This document shows, piece by piece, positions 9,744-23,067 of a stretch of 64,000 nt of DNA (positions within the stretch are counted from its first letter, which is position 1; every line of letters starts with the position of its first letter). This DNA comes from Pyrrhosoma nymphula (taxonomy: Eukaryota; Arthropoda; Insecta; Odonata; Coenagrionidae): assembly GCA_963573305.1 (NCBI GenBank), contig OY754337.1:46079164-46143163 (forward strand). Reading direction: 5' to 3'. The notes under the pieces are model-generated. The model saw only the letters and a list, made by a program, of their open reading frames with translations. It was not told the origin of the DNA and made no database searches. A program made the translations under genes and the position numbers.

Positions 9744-10193
9744 TCATCTTCTCTTTACCTCACCTCCTCTAACCTGGCATTTTATATTTGTGACCAATTG
9801 GCGAATTTTTCTTAATGAGTATGTGTATATACAAATATGTATATGTGTATCGTATTTATACATGTTAGTAACTAGGCGTTGAGGTTGGGGAAGGATAGAT
9901 GTGTAAATCAGTGGATACTCACTGGTAGATGGTCCATCACGATACCGGTGTCCACTGCTTTGGTTAGCTTTCGGGTTAATGACCCTTCTTAAGCTAGAGG
10001 AGATCACCAATAAGAAATCGTCACACTGGAGTTGAGGGTATAGGGTTTGTCTTGGTTCGGGGTTGGTTTTTGGAAAAAGGGATTGGTTGGAAGGAAGTGC
10101 GAGGGGATGAAGTTGGAGGGGGGAAGGTGAGGGGAGGAAGCTAGTGGAGATTAAGGCCATTTTCGAACTTGCCAAACCATAGTTCACTGCCAT
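9744..10193 (-). other. 149-codon open frame over a pyrimidine-rich PLE-like 3' region
   Basis: The frame starts MAVNYGLASSKMALISTSFL and is rich in Pro and Ser with no recognised domain. The minus strand here has a long C/T-rich tract followed by a hairpin motif at 9967-9993. PLE-1 and the 54-kb foldback show the same order (C/T-rich tract, then hairpin plus GAAAC). I favour a PLE 3' UTR remnant over a real protein. Confidence 0.4.
9967..9993 (-). ncRNA. Hammerhead-like motif, diverged family
   Basis: Minus strand: CTTAAGA, one A, four-pair stem GGGT/ACCC with loop CATTA, then GAAAG. It keeps the spacing of the other examples but has U for G at one core position and GAAAG in place of GAAAC, so it is probably inactive. 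Confidence 0.4.
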
Positions 10194-11566
10194 TCAAGTT
10201 ATCTTGGTCCCCGGGTAGACCGAGTGGAATCTTCGCTTGACACTTTCGGGGCCATTCAACGACGGAAGAGACATCATGGGGCCATGATCTAGTGAAACAT
10301 ACGATAAGCAACATCCACAATCATAACGTTGGTGGATAATTGAAGTCAGCTACATCTCGAAATTCCTTCTAAATTTAGAGGGCAAATGTTATTTACACAA
10401 TCTCTGCAAAAGAATAAAGTACGATATCAAAATCATATTATAACGAGTGAATTATTGTTTTCATTGCAAGGGACTGCTTACATGAAAAAATATAGATCCT
10501 CCTCGACGGATAGCCAACGAAGTCTTTATACACAAAAATGGTGGCATTTGGCAAAAATACGTAAAGGATTTACTACCACACTGTGAACGAACAACCTACG
10601 ATTTCTCACCTCTTGACTGGTCAATTACATGCTTGGCATTATCATTATGAAAATGTAATGTATTTTTACATTAATTGGTTAATTTTTCCAGTATATAGTT
10701 TATCCTATAACTTCTCCCAAGCTCATAGGTTTAATCAAATCTAATTTTCATTTGTGGAAACTGATGCTGCCGATAAAATTATCCCGAACTATGAATATTT
10801 TTCATTGCACCAAAATTCACTTAACGAGAGTGTATTATCCTTCCAGTGCAAGAAAAATAAATGTCGTGGGATGAATAAAACAAACAAGTACGGAATATCT
10901 ACAATATCTATCTTATTTACAGAACTCTTAGCTAACAATCACTTTTGAACACAGAACATTTTGTACACTCCTTGACAACAGTAGATTCACACTCAAAAAC
11001 CCTCTTAAAAAAAGGGTGTTCATATTTTCTACAAAAAATGTGCAAATATCAAATAAGTATATGTATTTATAATAAAGCAATATTGTTAGAAATTTTACTC
11101 TCTTCCATTTGCCATAAATGCCCCTGTAATCTCAGCCAAATCTTTTGACTTAAAATACAGTCAGCATAAGAAGACTGCTATTTCATTCACTCGGTCTGTT
11201 CACTCTGAACGTAGAGAATATCGTCACACTTCAGGCGTAAGTGGTGACGTGAATTTTGACGTCATCTCCACCCAATGCGCTCTAGGTACGAAGGTAAGAT
11301 AGCATGTATTGCCAGGTTCAAAAACAGCCTAAGTCCGGGAGGGCTGGTGGATATTAAAATGGAGATAAAAGATAGCTCCCAGTGGCGGAGTACTATTATT
11401 GGTGTGTTAGGTGGAAGGGCGCGAATTGATTTTATTGGAAAGCAATTGTTGAAGGGGAAGGTATGCGAGTTAGCGTGGTATAGCGCGTATATATATCTAG
11501 CTATATGTATTTATTTATAGGCACTTGAGTGTTAAGGAAATGGTTTCTTTTCCCAGTGGTACTCAC
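10194..11566. other. AT-rich stretch downstream of the receptor exon
   Basis: On the receptor gene's strand this is sequence downstream of the exon, so it would be intron. Plus-strand open frames of 64-81 codons (10386, 10754, 10945, 11275) have no recognisable domain. No exon for transmembrane segments 6-7 was found here. Confidence 0.4.
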
Positions 11567-11750
11567 GGGCTATGGTGATGATGGTGCTGACGTAGGTGGA
11601 GACGAGGATGACGAGCGGCAGCACGAACATGCAGACGAGGCTGAATGTGGTGTAGAGCTGCTCCTGCCAGGGGTAGGAGTAGAAGCCGTAGGTGACGCAC
11701 TGGTAGAAGTCCTCGTAGAAGGGCCCCTTGTCCACGTGGAATATGAACAG
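11567..11750 (-). CDS. Exon of a corazonin/AKH/GnRH-type neuropeptide receptor (ECL2-TM5)
   Basis: A 184-nt internal exon of a class A GPCR. The minus strand has a pyrimidine-rich tract and an AG acceptor (plus 11751-11752), then codons from LFIFHVDKGPF, and a GTGAGT donor (plus 11561-11566). It starts in phase 0 and ends after the first base of an Arg codon. The peptide carries the extracellular loop 2 Cys in FYQCVTYGF (the usual disulfide partner of the TM3 Cys), WQEQLYTTFS, then TM5 with its Pro (VCMFVLPLVILVSTYV) and the start of intracellular loop 3 (IITIAR). QCVT-GFY and WQEQLYTTFS are typical of the insect corazonin/AKH receptor group; I lean to corazonin receptor. The rest of the gene must lie outside the window or be unrecognised, implying introns over 10 kb on each side. 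Confidence 0.85.
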
Positions 11751-14700
11751 CTGGCCAAAGGAGAGAGGAGAGAACGGAGCAATGATAACGATTCTTTGCC
11801 TTTCACGAATGATGCATTACTTATTTTTGAAAATAAATCTATGGAATAGAATAAAGTAATAATAAGAATATTTATTACTCACAGATTAGTTTATCCATTT
11901 TAAACTAACTAGTGAAGGTTTCAAATATCTGAGCTCAATAATAAAATCCAGTAAAAAATACAATATAAGTACATTCAGGCGTGAGTCAATAATCAATAAC
12001 TTGATAGCGGATTAATTCTTTGCGTTAGTGAAAAGTTTATTTGTAATGCATTTGATGTTTAATGTTTATCAATACCTAGGTGATAAATACACAGTCACAA
12101 AAAGAGAGTAGTCTTCTAAATATACTATTTCTTTCTATGTAGTATATTCTTCGGAAGTTATTCTAGGGATGTTTTCAAAGAACTGTGTACGACTTCTGAA
12201 ATGTAGAGGTACGAAATTGATTAATATAAATAGAATCTGGAACTATTCTGGTTACCATATTTAGATATTTTAACCAAATAGACGAAGTGTCTATTAAATA
12301 CTGAGGTAACGCAGTAGTTAAGTAATGGGGCAACACTACTATTTTGAGTGGAATGAAACACGTTATGCACTATGGCTTCTCTGTAGGTAAAATATTTAGA
12401 GAAAAACAAGCAATATACAAAGCTAAATTGTCCCTCGCAATGAATTGAAGTCGAATAACAGGCGGTGTCACGAATTATTTTCAACAATGGGAATAATTAA
12501 GGTTGATGAAATATCAAGATAAATTTTTAAACCATGCGAATAGCTGAAACCCTTCGTTTCAGCTATTCGTACTTCGAAATACTCTGCCTGGCATCCACGT
12601 TTAATCTGTCTTAATCTCCATTCAGATTTCCAAATCCCCACCTGGAAAAACGCATTCACATGCATTTGTTGTTAAAGTTGAAGACTTCATGTTCAGATAA
12701 ATTTCTGGGTAGGGGTTATATTTTAATAGTCGGAAGGAACTTCAAAGAGCTATTTGATGAAATCGGATATGGAACAAATTTATCACATCAATTTGTTTGG
12801 TGCAATCACGGACCTCATATAATTTGAATTAGTCATGAATGAGAATATATACTAGAGGTAGAATGGGAAAATGGTATATGTGTGGTAACATTTTCCTTGG
12901 GTGTCTTTTTTTATTCCATTAATTAGAATTGAGAAATGCATTTCCTTGGTAATTATTAAATCAGACTACAGAAATGAATTGCAGTAGTAAAACATTTCAA
13001 TTAAACTTGTAAAGTTGGCCATTATTTTGAAAGGGCTGATGTTTCTATATTTAGCCACAAAGTATATACCATTTCATTCATAGAGAAAAACCTACTTCGC
13101 TCACTCATCGGACATTTTTATCCGGTTGCCTTCAGCCTCAAGCAATAACTCCTCATCTTTTTACGAACAGTTCTTTGAATAGTTTCAGGCACATTTTTTT
13201 CTTTCTGCTCACTTCATTCATCACCAAATGTACGTATTTTTGTGCATATTTTGTCTCCGCTAATCTGTGGATAAGTGTACTTGGATTATTTTATGCATGT
13301 ATCGAAAAAACCTAACATCTTTCATTCCATCATCAATCAGAATTCTTCAATTACATTTGTCAAATATTTTGATGAAATACGCACCACCTACCATTCTATC
13401 AGTTTAGACGAGTCTGAATTTTATCATGATGATCAGGATGAGAGACTAAATAATATCTGAAAAGTAGTAGGTATTCCATAAATTTGCTTTCGTAGTACTA
13501 ATTTCTCCTTATCCAGTAACAACATGAATTTTAGCTAGTGACATACATCATTAAATAAGAAACAAGACGCATATAACAAATAGGTAATCCGTGGAAACAA
13601 GTATAGCATTTTAAAGATTTATAAAGTTAAAATAAATATTTTATTTCTATTTACCTAAGTCTGTTATACATGAAGAGCAATGATAAATGTAACATAGTAC
13701 TTGCTCTTTAATTTTCAGTGACTATAAAATTAAACACTCGTAATTCCTCTATTAATAAACGTTTTAGGTGTAATTTCAGTAATTTGCACATTTTCTTGCT
13801 ACTAGTAGACCCTATAGTGATCGGTTTGAAGATTCTTGCACTTTTTGCAAGTATTATCATATGCGCCTAATCGTTGATTATTTATACTAACACAATAAAA
13901 ACGGCGGAATTAGGAAACCTGATTCAGCCAGACATAGAAAGGGACCAAAGGTTCGGTTATATTTTGCCTTTACGATTCCTTTGTGATTGCTGCAAAGCGC
14001 TGGTGAGAAAGGAAGACTTAGGAGGAGGAGGATTAAGAACCACTGTTGAGGATGTGGTGTGTCCGTGCGGAACCTTTGTCCTCCTTTGCTTTCCCCTTAG
14101 TTAATTAATCTTCGCGGTGTCTCAGCGGTCTTAGTCCACAACGCTTCCTCACTAATTTGGATGTCGTCGCTTAGTAGTAGGCTAAATACAGAGAAAGGGA
14201 GGACAGCCGGCCTCATTAATCAAAAGGATTAATGTTTGCATTCCTTGTGGTCTCTAAAAACCTTCAGGATGATCCTTTGATACAAGGTCTGTTGGTTCTT
14301 CCCACATCCCAGAGAGTTTTAAGCGAGTTGGAAGCCGGCATAACAATGTACGTGCTAAGATTTTTCCAAACGATCTATTCCGGAGGATATGAGAAGAAAG
14401 AATAGAAAATATTTCTTCCTGAATGAATCGCAATCTCCTGAATTAAGATTCATTCTGGAAAAGTCGTGCAGTGATATGTACTGATATCGTGGAGTACTTT
14501 AGATGTTTCAATGTTTCTCAAAATTGGAAACAAAATATTCAGTTACTTCAGTTCTTTTCTGCCAATTAGGCGATAATATGTCTTTCAACTAATCAAAAAA
14601 ACGAGTGACGTTTAAGGGGAAAGACAGCCTTATTACTTGATTATAAGCCTTATTACTTATATATAATTATTTGAGATCTGGTTTCATAGGTTAAATGGAG

Positions 14701-16914
14701 CTGCGAAAAATTGCTGTTAGATTTACATGGCTATTAAACACACATTTTGGTTTATTTTTATGCATTCAGAAACATTTATTATGCTTGTTGGTGTACGCCT
14801 ACTCTTCAAACATTTTTATGTTATGCTCAAGTTTATTTTTCTTTAAATGTTTTATTTTATCACTTTGATGAAAGCTAGTTTCCAGTTAACAAAAAATGCA
14901 GAAAAATTCTGGCTGTAACTGCTGTAAAATAATACAAATATAAGCAAATCCATTGCTCAAAATTGAATGATCAAACGCCAGATATTCGTCAAATTATCCG
15001 TTTCTGCCAACAAAAAAATAATTACGAAATAAACTTTCTGCGGTCGGGCCAACCTCATAAACTTCAAAAATCTCACGGATTTCTGGAAATGAGGGAGGTA
15101 GAAAAGGATGCGAGAAACCTGGCCCAAAGCGCTACCTCTATCTTACCGAAAAGGATACTGGATTCCGATATCAATCCTCCTTCTCCCCCATCACGACCAC
15201 CCGTGGAGATTTATTTCCTGACCTTATCCAAGGGTAACATGACAGCACTCTCACGGGCAGAGGGACGATAGAATCAAATGACCGGTGCTTGACCGGAGCC
15301 TTACCGCCAGCGCCCCCTGCCGAAACCTCCGAAAGAGGAAGAGAAAGAAACGCTAGGCAAGAGAATGGACAGGCGGCTCCCTCTCTCTCTCTCACTCAGA
15401 AAAGAGCACTAGACGCTCTCAATTTCAAATGAAAAAGCTATGAAGGTATCGAGCCTCTAAGCGCTGTGAAGGGTGTAATAGCCAGAGCTCTCTTTTGGAA
15501 AGATGTCAAGGAGGACGGAAGAGGTCACAGCGATTAGAGAACCATTGACTGCAAGGAATCTCTGCTCTAGCATTTCCACCTCCTTGTTCATTTCTTTCCC
15601 AGCAGCCTTTCCTCTTTCCCTTGAAGTTCTGATCCCCAATATCATTCACCAGGTAGTATTTCAATCCAACAAGGACTGAGAATGACTTAGGCATTTTGAT
15701 CTCCATTATTCCCTTTTTCAAGTCACTTCTTTCATTCTCCGCTAATACTTCTTTACTATATCCCTCCTTACTTGAAATGCTATTATGGCTTACCCTTGAT
15801 GTCCCAACTCGGAAATTCTGTGGGAACTTCTAAAGGATTAAGTTTGAAAACACTGGCATACAGTAGTAAATTTCCTATCAACTCTAAGACATCCATAGTC
15901 AATCCATATACCTACAGCATTTAATAATCAATCTCTGCTCCGTACCATATTTCAATAGGAAAAGTTATATTTATGTAATAGTGGATTAACCTCTTGGAAA
16001 ATGGGCTTGGAGATAATACATATCCCATATGTTCACTGTATGGAGTTTTCCCCAAATTTCTCCCGAATTTTCCACAACGATAGCCCTAAAGTTTGCATTA
16101 TCCGTACGCCACTACTTATTCTAATGGTTTTATATCCTCGATTTTTTCCCCTGATCTCACAGTTTTTTGTGTAGAATATTGAGGCTTTTGCATGCTGTTA
16201 AAAAAATATTGCAGTCTAATATGGAATATTTTAGGCAGCAGAGATAGAAGCGTAGAATACACTAAGCTAGCTTATGATTGTTTTATAATTACATTTCGCT
16301 GGATTAAATAATTTCCAAGTTGAACATGCGGAAATGCTGAGGTGCGTAAGTGTAAACAAATTTTGGTCGCTTGGAGCCACAATTATGTACTTTGTCGTTT
16401 CAGACTCTACAAGAACACTCATTTTTGCGTCCTTTGTTCAGATAGTGCCAAAATTCAGCGCCTTAATTACTATTACGGTCTTCATTACGCAAATAAGAGC
16501 CTAATTTTTTGCTATCCTAGACTAATAATGTATAAAAATAATAATAACCTCATAAAAAAAGCTTTTATTAAGTACACTCCCTTTATTTTCATATGCATTA
16601 CGTCACGTTTTAATATGTGTGTGTGTGGGTTTGTTAAAATTAATCGTTGGTCACAAGAAGTCCAAATATCAGATCTATTGGATGAGGGGAAATATATTTG
16701 TACGTATAGGTGTAGCAAAACTTGGTGGCACACGATTGTGAAAATCATGACGCAAAGGTGAGGAAAATACATGAGATGTGGGTTGAAGCGGCCGAGCCTT
16801 TTTCCAGAGGACCCTGCGGGAGTCCTTCGATAACTTTGCCCACTCATCAACGCTTGGTTTAAGGTCAGTGTCCTCTAATCCTCCGCTGTTGAATGCCACC
16901 AAGTTTCATATACC
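11751..16914. other. AT-rich stretch, probably upstream intron of the receptor
   Basis: No exon encoding TM1-TM4 was recognised. Scattered short frames (for example 14963-15271 plus, 15171-15395 minus, 16342-16761 plus) have no known domain. Two GC-richer patches lie at about 14000-14110 and 15090-15420. 16780-16900 reads MVAFNSGGLEDTDLKPSV on the minus strand and is followed by a GACAAGCA-repeat tail, which could be a repeat-derived piece. Confidence 0.4.
12537..12569. repeat. Perfect 14-bp hairpin
   Basis: CGAATAGCTGAAAC (12537-12550), loop CCTTC, and its exact reverse complement (12556-12569). No T-run follows and no miRNA-length stem is present. It may be a tiny foldback. Confidence 0.75.
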
Positions 16915-16918
16915 TATA

Positions 16919-16947
16919 CACAGACAAGCAGACAAGCAGACAAATAG
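16919..16947 (+). repeat. GACAAGCA tandem tail
   Basis: Three short GACAAGCA-type units after TATACCTATACACA. Similar GACAGACA tails follow the 3' ends of several arthropod LINEs; a related run lies at 29904-29920. Confidence 0.5.
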
Positions 16948-19900
16948 TGAGAGCTAAAATAAAGGGTGTAATTAATCGGTGTTTGCTACCCAATGACGCT
17001 AAAAAGGCGGAGCCAATTACTTATGAATTTTGTACGTGGGTAATTCACTGGGACGAACTCCGGCTATGTTAAAAACTCCTCAGGGCCCCAGGGGTCCCAA
17101 AATGGACCCACGTTATTTACTTCAATAAGAAAAGCATTGGGATTATTTCAAAGGTTTATTTTTCTGCTGTTTTAAATTACTTGAAATAAGAGTATAGGAT
17201 TAATATATTCATTATCGGCTGTCTGAAAGAATGAAGTACTTAATTCCTGCAATTGATTTTGTTATACACTTCGTGTATGCTTAAACATTACGCTTTAAAT
17301 GCCTAAATTATTGAATTTTCTCCGATTTCTATTGTAGCATATGTCCTTGGCAACCTGAGCAATGGTTATGAACGGGAAATTTCACTCGGCCCTTTTATAT
17401 CTTACATTGAATGATCAATGTCATGAGAAAATTTCATTGAGATTTCAGTTGGGGTATTTTGTACCCCAACCTCTCCATGTGCGTTTAACGACTTTTACAT
17501 TGTTACTGCATTTAGCAAGTCATATTTATTCTTATAATTAGGGCCAATCGATATGCGTAGTATATCGCTTACTAAGTAGAATGTTGCACACTACTAGAGA
17601 CCTACGTATTACACCTATTAAACCTAAATACTGTCCTTGAGCTCAATGAGGATGGCTGGGGTTTCCATCGGTTCTAATTTCCTAAACCATTGCTTTCTAT
17701 TTAGCCTCGGAATGAATTAAGTAATGAGTCGTTCATTCTGAAATTTAAAGCGTAGGCAGGTGATAGGCACTTATTTCAAATGAAATATTCAAATATGGGG
17801 TCTTTTGGTACTGGAAAAAAATGTAACTCTCTTCTTAACTCATTGTAAGTCTCAACGTTATTTGCGTCCAGTTTATCTGATATAACAACCTTTTATCCTT
17901 TGACTTAACACGCAACCATAAGTGTATATTTTTAACCAATGGGTGAGAAAAGATGTCAAAGACGCTAGTTAATTGCTAACTCAAACTAGTTTCGATTTCC
18001 TGTCTTGCTTATTGAACACCGAGATGCAAAGTCAAAGAACAATATGTAAACACACGTCATGGTTTGCAGAGTGAAATTTCGCAAACAGCCAATCATGGCC
18101 ATTTTCAACACTCATGACCGATTCATGTCCGATGTAATCACGTAGCTTTCGAGGAGGAGTGTGGTGATTCGCTCTCTGACATTCATCTGTTTTGACGCGC
18201 TCGCAGGACATCAAACGTAAATGTGAATTGTAATTGCACACTACTCCTTTTGCAGAATGCCCTGAAGGCTGTACACTCGACACGATGGTTGGCGAATCGA
18301 TTGAAATCCCAAGCTTGAGTCGAGTAGTAGAGCCACTCACACACCTTGCTTGTGGAAGAGTATGTTAAATTATGGTAGACATGCGTCGAAATTGCACAAA
18401 AAGAGTACCTACCCTGAGGAGATTATTTGAAACATGACGAGCCAAAAGCCAAGTATTTCGCCGACAAGCTGAGTGAGTTCAGCGGAGACGTTATTAAGAT
18501 AGGAAGGTGATAAAGGTATCATTAGTGAGCCGCGGATAGGCTACGAGGCTGCTTAAGTGCTGAAACGAAAGGTTAACGAAGGAAAGTGGAAGCAGAGATC
18601 GGAGGTAATGGGTGCGGTTTCATCTATACGGTGTTGATGATTGGAGGTGTTATTGGAACTTCCCATCTTCTGACTGACGGGGCTGGGAACAGTTGGCGAC
18701 GGTTTGAGTGAAGGGCAAGATATAAGTGCTATGGGAGATGTGGGTGAGGAGAAAGCGAGGTGTGATCGGAAGCGTATCAGAAGATAGGAAAAGTTTTAAT
18801 GAGTCGGATGTAAAGTGGCTGCTCACCGAAGCCTCAGTGCAAAACTCTCTGACTGACAACCCGCTTGACTGATATCGGCAATTTCCACAAAACCTGCTTG
18901 GCATTAACGACATCTGGTTATCGCTTATTTGATACCCACGTCCGGGCATTATGTAGCTAATCTGATTACGAAAACAAAAATTAATGAAATTCTATAAACG
19001 TTTTGTACCTCATTCACTCAATCTCGTATAAAATGACACTTAATTTAACAATCCAAAGACAAGGTTCGTATTACAGAACCAATGGTCATTATATCAGACC
19101 ATATGTTTAATCTTGCTTGATTAAAGAATCAGCGGTTTAAAAAAAAATTCTCTGATATTTAAACTTACTCTTACCATTAAAACGTTAAGAGCTCCATGAT
19201 TTGGTAATAGATACCCTGAACCTTTGGCGTCGCTCAGCTATTGATCACGGTAAAATCAAAAGAAGAATTAGCTTCGCCGTTGCTTTTTCCAACTTAGTAG
19301 TCGAAACACGAGGCATATCTATAGAGCAGTATTACATTTTCATGATATTAAAGTTTTATCGCATCACTTATACCAATCACCAAGGAAATTAAGAAAATAC
19401 GCCACTTAATAAATAACTTTTTCATATGATTTCACTTGATGAGTGACGATTTTCTCCTACTAACACGCAATGAATGATGTATCATACAAATAAGTAGGTG
19501 GGATTCCATATAAACAAGGAATTTAAAATAGTTAGAGATGAGAAAATTGTACACCATTAGACAATGATGTACAATTAAGAACATTATAAATCAAGAACTT
19601 AGAAAAATTCTATCGTAAGTTAAAATCTCCTATTTATTGATAAATGTGTAGTAATTATAGTGTTATAATAAATTTGAAAGAGGTTAAGAAACAGATAAAC
19701 TAAAAGAAATCGTATCTAATGCTAAGCACACACTAAAAGAAAGATCCGTCTCAAATAATAACCAAACATTTGAGAGATAAAAATTTAACTAGCCAAGGCT
19801 AAAATATTAGCCGTTCACCAGAGCAATGATATATTTATACAAAATAAATATTTGAAAATGTTTTTCCTTTGAGCATTACTCTTGTTGTACAAAAATATCT

Positions 19901-20149
19901 TTGCAATAGGTATCAGCTTAAAAATGTTTTCCGAAGATGGTTTTTGGTTAATGGTAGTATCTTACAAAATACCTTCTAGAAATGTACCCAAACCTAAAAT
20001 GTGCGGAATGTATACCGATGAACATGAAGAGAACACAAACTCTCGACATTCGTCACACGATATGGCATAAGTGAAATAATTTACAAAGAACAAAAAAACA
20101 CAATTCTTCTTAGTTCTTGAGTTATTAGCACATAATTACAATAAATGCA
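16948..20149. other. AT-rich stretch, nothing recognised
   Basis: Open frames at 18032-18340 and 18650-18949 (minus, 102 and 99 codons) sit in GC-richer DNA but show no domain. A small palindrome TTGGGGTATTTTGTACCCCAA is at about 17450-17470. Confidence 0.35.
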
Positions 20150-20379
20150 TTCAAAACTATTTCGTTCAATACAAATGGCGCTGTAGTTGGTTCATATGCT
20201 CACAAAAAAGCTTTGATGAAAAATAAGTATTGTTAAATAATAATCAGAATGTATCTTAATTTTATTTTCACATAATGTTAGACTTCCATCAGTTACAGCA
20301 GTATTTTTGAAGCAGTTCAACAAAAAAGTGGAATTCAGCATTTGTTTTGAATCACACAGTCACGGCGTAACCTCCTTAA
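20150..20379. mobile_element. Partial diverged copy of the 9.1-kb MITE
   Basis: Matches about 9400-9629 through GTAGTTGG, AGAATGTATCTTAA, GTGGAATTCAGCATTTG and the terminus CACGGCGTAACCTCCTTAA. The 5' terminal repeat was not found, so the copy is truncated or too diverged. Confidence 0.6.
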
Positions 20380-22961
20380 TGACATGGGACCTATTCGGAT
20401 GGGATCCGTGCCTGCACATTGAATTTCGGCACATCATGGCAAAATCATTTACTTAGGCGAACATCACTCAAAGGGTATCCTTCTCTGTCGACTGTAGGGT
20501 ATGTACTTAAATCGTCATCTTCTGACTCGTGTTTACTTCCTGCTGGTACCCTTACACTATGTATTCTCGTTCAACTTATTTTTCTCCTCCTAATCCGTTT
20601 ATCTCCCGGCTAAAATTCTCTGTAGCTCTTCTATCCGTCTTTTCTAACCCTGCAAAGTGCCTCACTTCCACCTGTCAACGCTGTATCTCCCCGTCCGTTA
20701 TTTAAGGCTGGACAGCATCGCTTACCGCACACAATGGCTCATGTCCAAAAAAGTTTCAGGAAATGAATCCACTACTGCGAGGCTATTCTTCTCCAAAAAT
20801 TTCTTGTTAGGTGTTGGAAAAGAGGAAGCATTAAAGTACCTAAAAAACGTCTCTTTACCCCAGAGATCAATGAAAAAGCCAAGGCACCTGTTAGCAAACT
20901 TTGGTGTTACAGATCCCCACTTAGGGTAGAAACGTGAAGACGTTTCCTTATAGCATTCTCCCGGAGGTGATATTAGCCAAGGATGCTTTAACGCCCCCAT
21001 CACACGAGCCAAAGTGAGCACTTCTCAGCGCCAGCCATCATTCTGCAGCGTGAATTCCTTCCAGAGATGTAATGTTTGGGCGTTGAGTCGGCACAAATGT
21101 AGGAGGGTTTTAGAACTATTTTTCATGCCATGAAATATATTTCTTGTCCAGGAAGACATATGCTTTTGATCTCATTAGCCCTTAAGTTTTCCAGGAAATA
21201 CACTTGCGCAAAAACATTACTCTCGCCTAATCCATTTTTTTTCAAACTACAAAAAAATGCGAAATAGAAATAATGTTGCATGTTGTTATAATGCTTCTTC
21301 AAGTAGTATGTTTAATAACCCCAAAAAATATATACGAAAAATTCTAGTAAAGCCCAACAGAGCGTGACTGCCTTTTTGACTGCGGAGGTTACCGGGAGCA
21401 TTCAATTTACCCATGGTAACATTCCTCATCGAGAAAAACAGGCATACACAGGCTCTCCTGAAAGCATTTACATCCACACCATTTGTGAAATAAGATTCCT
21501 AAAACTAAAGTGTAAACGGGTCCGTTACTTACTTTGACGGCATTATCCCGTTAATCAACTTTTCCCTTACCTGGAGAGAGATTTCTCGTATTCTCACGCG
21601 GCATTTCCGAAGAAAATAGGTTTTTATGATGCTTCGTGGAGCTTCATGATTTTACAGAACACCAATCGTTTGTAATACGATAAGCAACGATAAGTGTATT
21701 TCTCGAGAAATTTATTGACAAAATTCTGACAAAGAAAAATGAGCGCGATTTTCGTGGGTCAGTTGTTAGATACAATTTCAACGGCCCTCAGTTCCAACAT
21801 TAGTCAACCAAAACTAAATTATGAAGGATTCAATTTTTTTATTGGAGTGTACATTAGAATTTTGATATTTCAAATATATATCTATAGAAGATAATGGGAG
21901 AAATATAATTACAGGAGCTTTAAGTTCCAATCACATGAAAACATAACATGTTGATATTATGATCAAGCATATTGGCTATAAAAAGAATATCTTTATGCAT
22001 TTATCAAATAATCAAGATGCTGAAGAATTTTTTACGTACATTATTAAGCAATTTTCAGAACACAACAAATACACTGCTGGAAAATATCAAATTTTGCGTG
22101 CTAAATATCTTTTACTAATAAAATCTTACAAATTAAAACCCATCAAACTAGTTTATACATTGACAATACTCCTTTCCCTCTGAATTAATATAAACGTGAA
22201 ACGATTTATGGAACTCGCAAATAAAATTTTCCAATAAATCTCGGAACTAGTTATAATAACAATTATGGGTTCGCACAATTTTGTTTTGAGAAAATGTCAG
22301 GGAAAAAAAACAAAAAAACAACAACAACAGTGACAATTGTCATTTCATTTTTTCTTATCTAATATAACTATAAATAATAATAACTCTTACAACCACAGCA
22401 CGAAAAGTTATCTTTACCCATTTATTGCTTTTATTTTTGCTTGCTATTCATAATACCGGTGCAGCAGCGGTACAACTCTACCAATTACAGCCTAGTAAAG
22501 AGTAGTGAAGTAGAGAACTTAATTTTAGTGAGTGGTGAAATATCCTCGTGCCTACGATCTAGTTTAATGCACAACTGCAGACCCTCACGACTGAATACCA
22601 TACGTAATCATTCACATTTCCACTCATAGAGTCACATTAGTTCACATTGTTGTCGAATTAAACAAGTATTTTTTGAGTTTTAATAAACTTTTTTCCTGCA
22701 TATTTCAACTGCGGTTGCTCTGTGAAGATATAACCCATTTTAAAATCCAATAAAAACTATGCAAAACAAAAAAGGGGAAATTAAAAAATATAAAAGCATA
22801 AATTATGTAATTTGGCCAATTAATGAGACATAAGCTACACTTAATTACATTAATAATACATTTAGATCGCAGTCTTGCATTTAAATAAAATTTAATTATT
22901 TTTAGCAAATAACGTCACGGAAAATTTTCTGTTTTTTGCCGTCATGCTTAAATTTAATTTA

Positions 22962-23067
22962 TTTCAAACTCAAGACTTGCAGTGATTATGTAGCTAATGC
23001 AAAAAAGGTATAAAATTTGCTTTCAAACTCAAGACTTGCATTGAATGTGTAGCTAATGCAAAAAAGT
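22962..23067 (+). repeat. Tandem duplication, ~59-bp period, two units
   Basis: TTTCAAACTCAAGACTTGCA...GTAGCTAATGCAAAAAA is present at 22962 and again at 23021, with a few substitutions. The unit is AT-rich and of unknown origin. Confidence 0.8.

Noticed and set aside
9744..10193. Real 149-residue secreted or Pro-rich protein
   Set aside because: No signal peptide or domain; composition follows a C/T-rich repeat-like tract ending in a PLE-type hairpin.
11529..11849. Plus-strand 106-codon frame rich in Gly, Asp, Glu and Val
   Set aside because: It is antisense to the conserved receptor exon, which has splice sites and family motifs on the minus strand.
17450..17470. Small palindrome around TACCCCAA as a terminator or transposon end
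   Set aside because: Too short, isolated, and without a duplication or partner.
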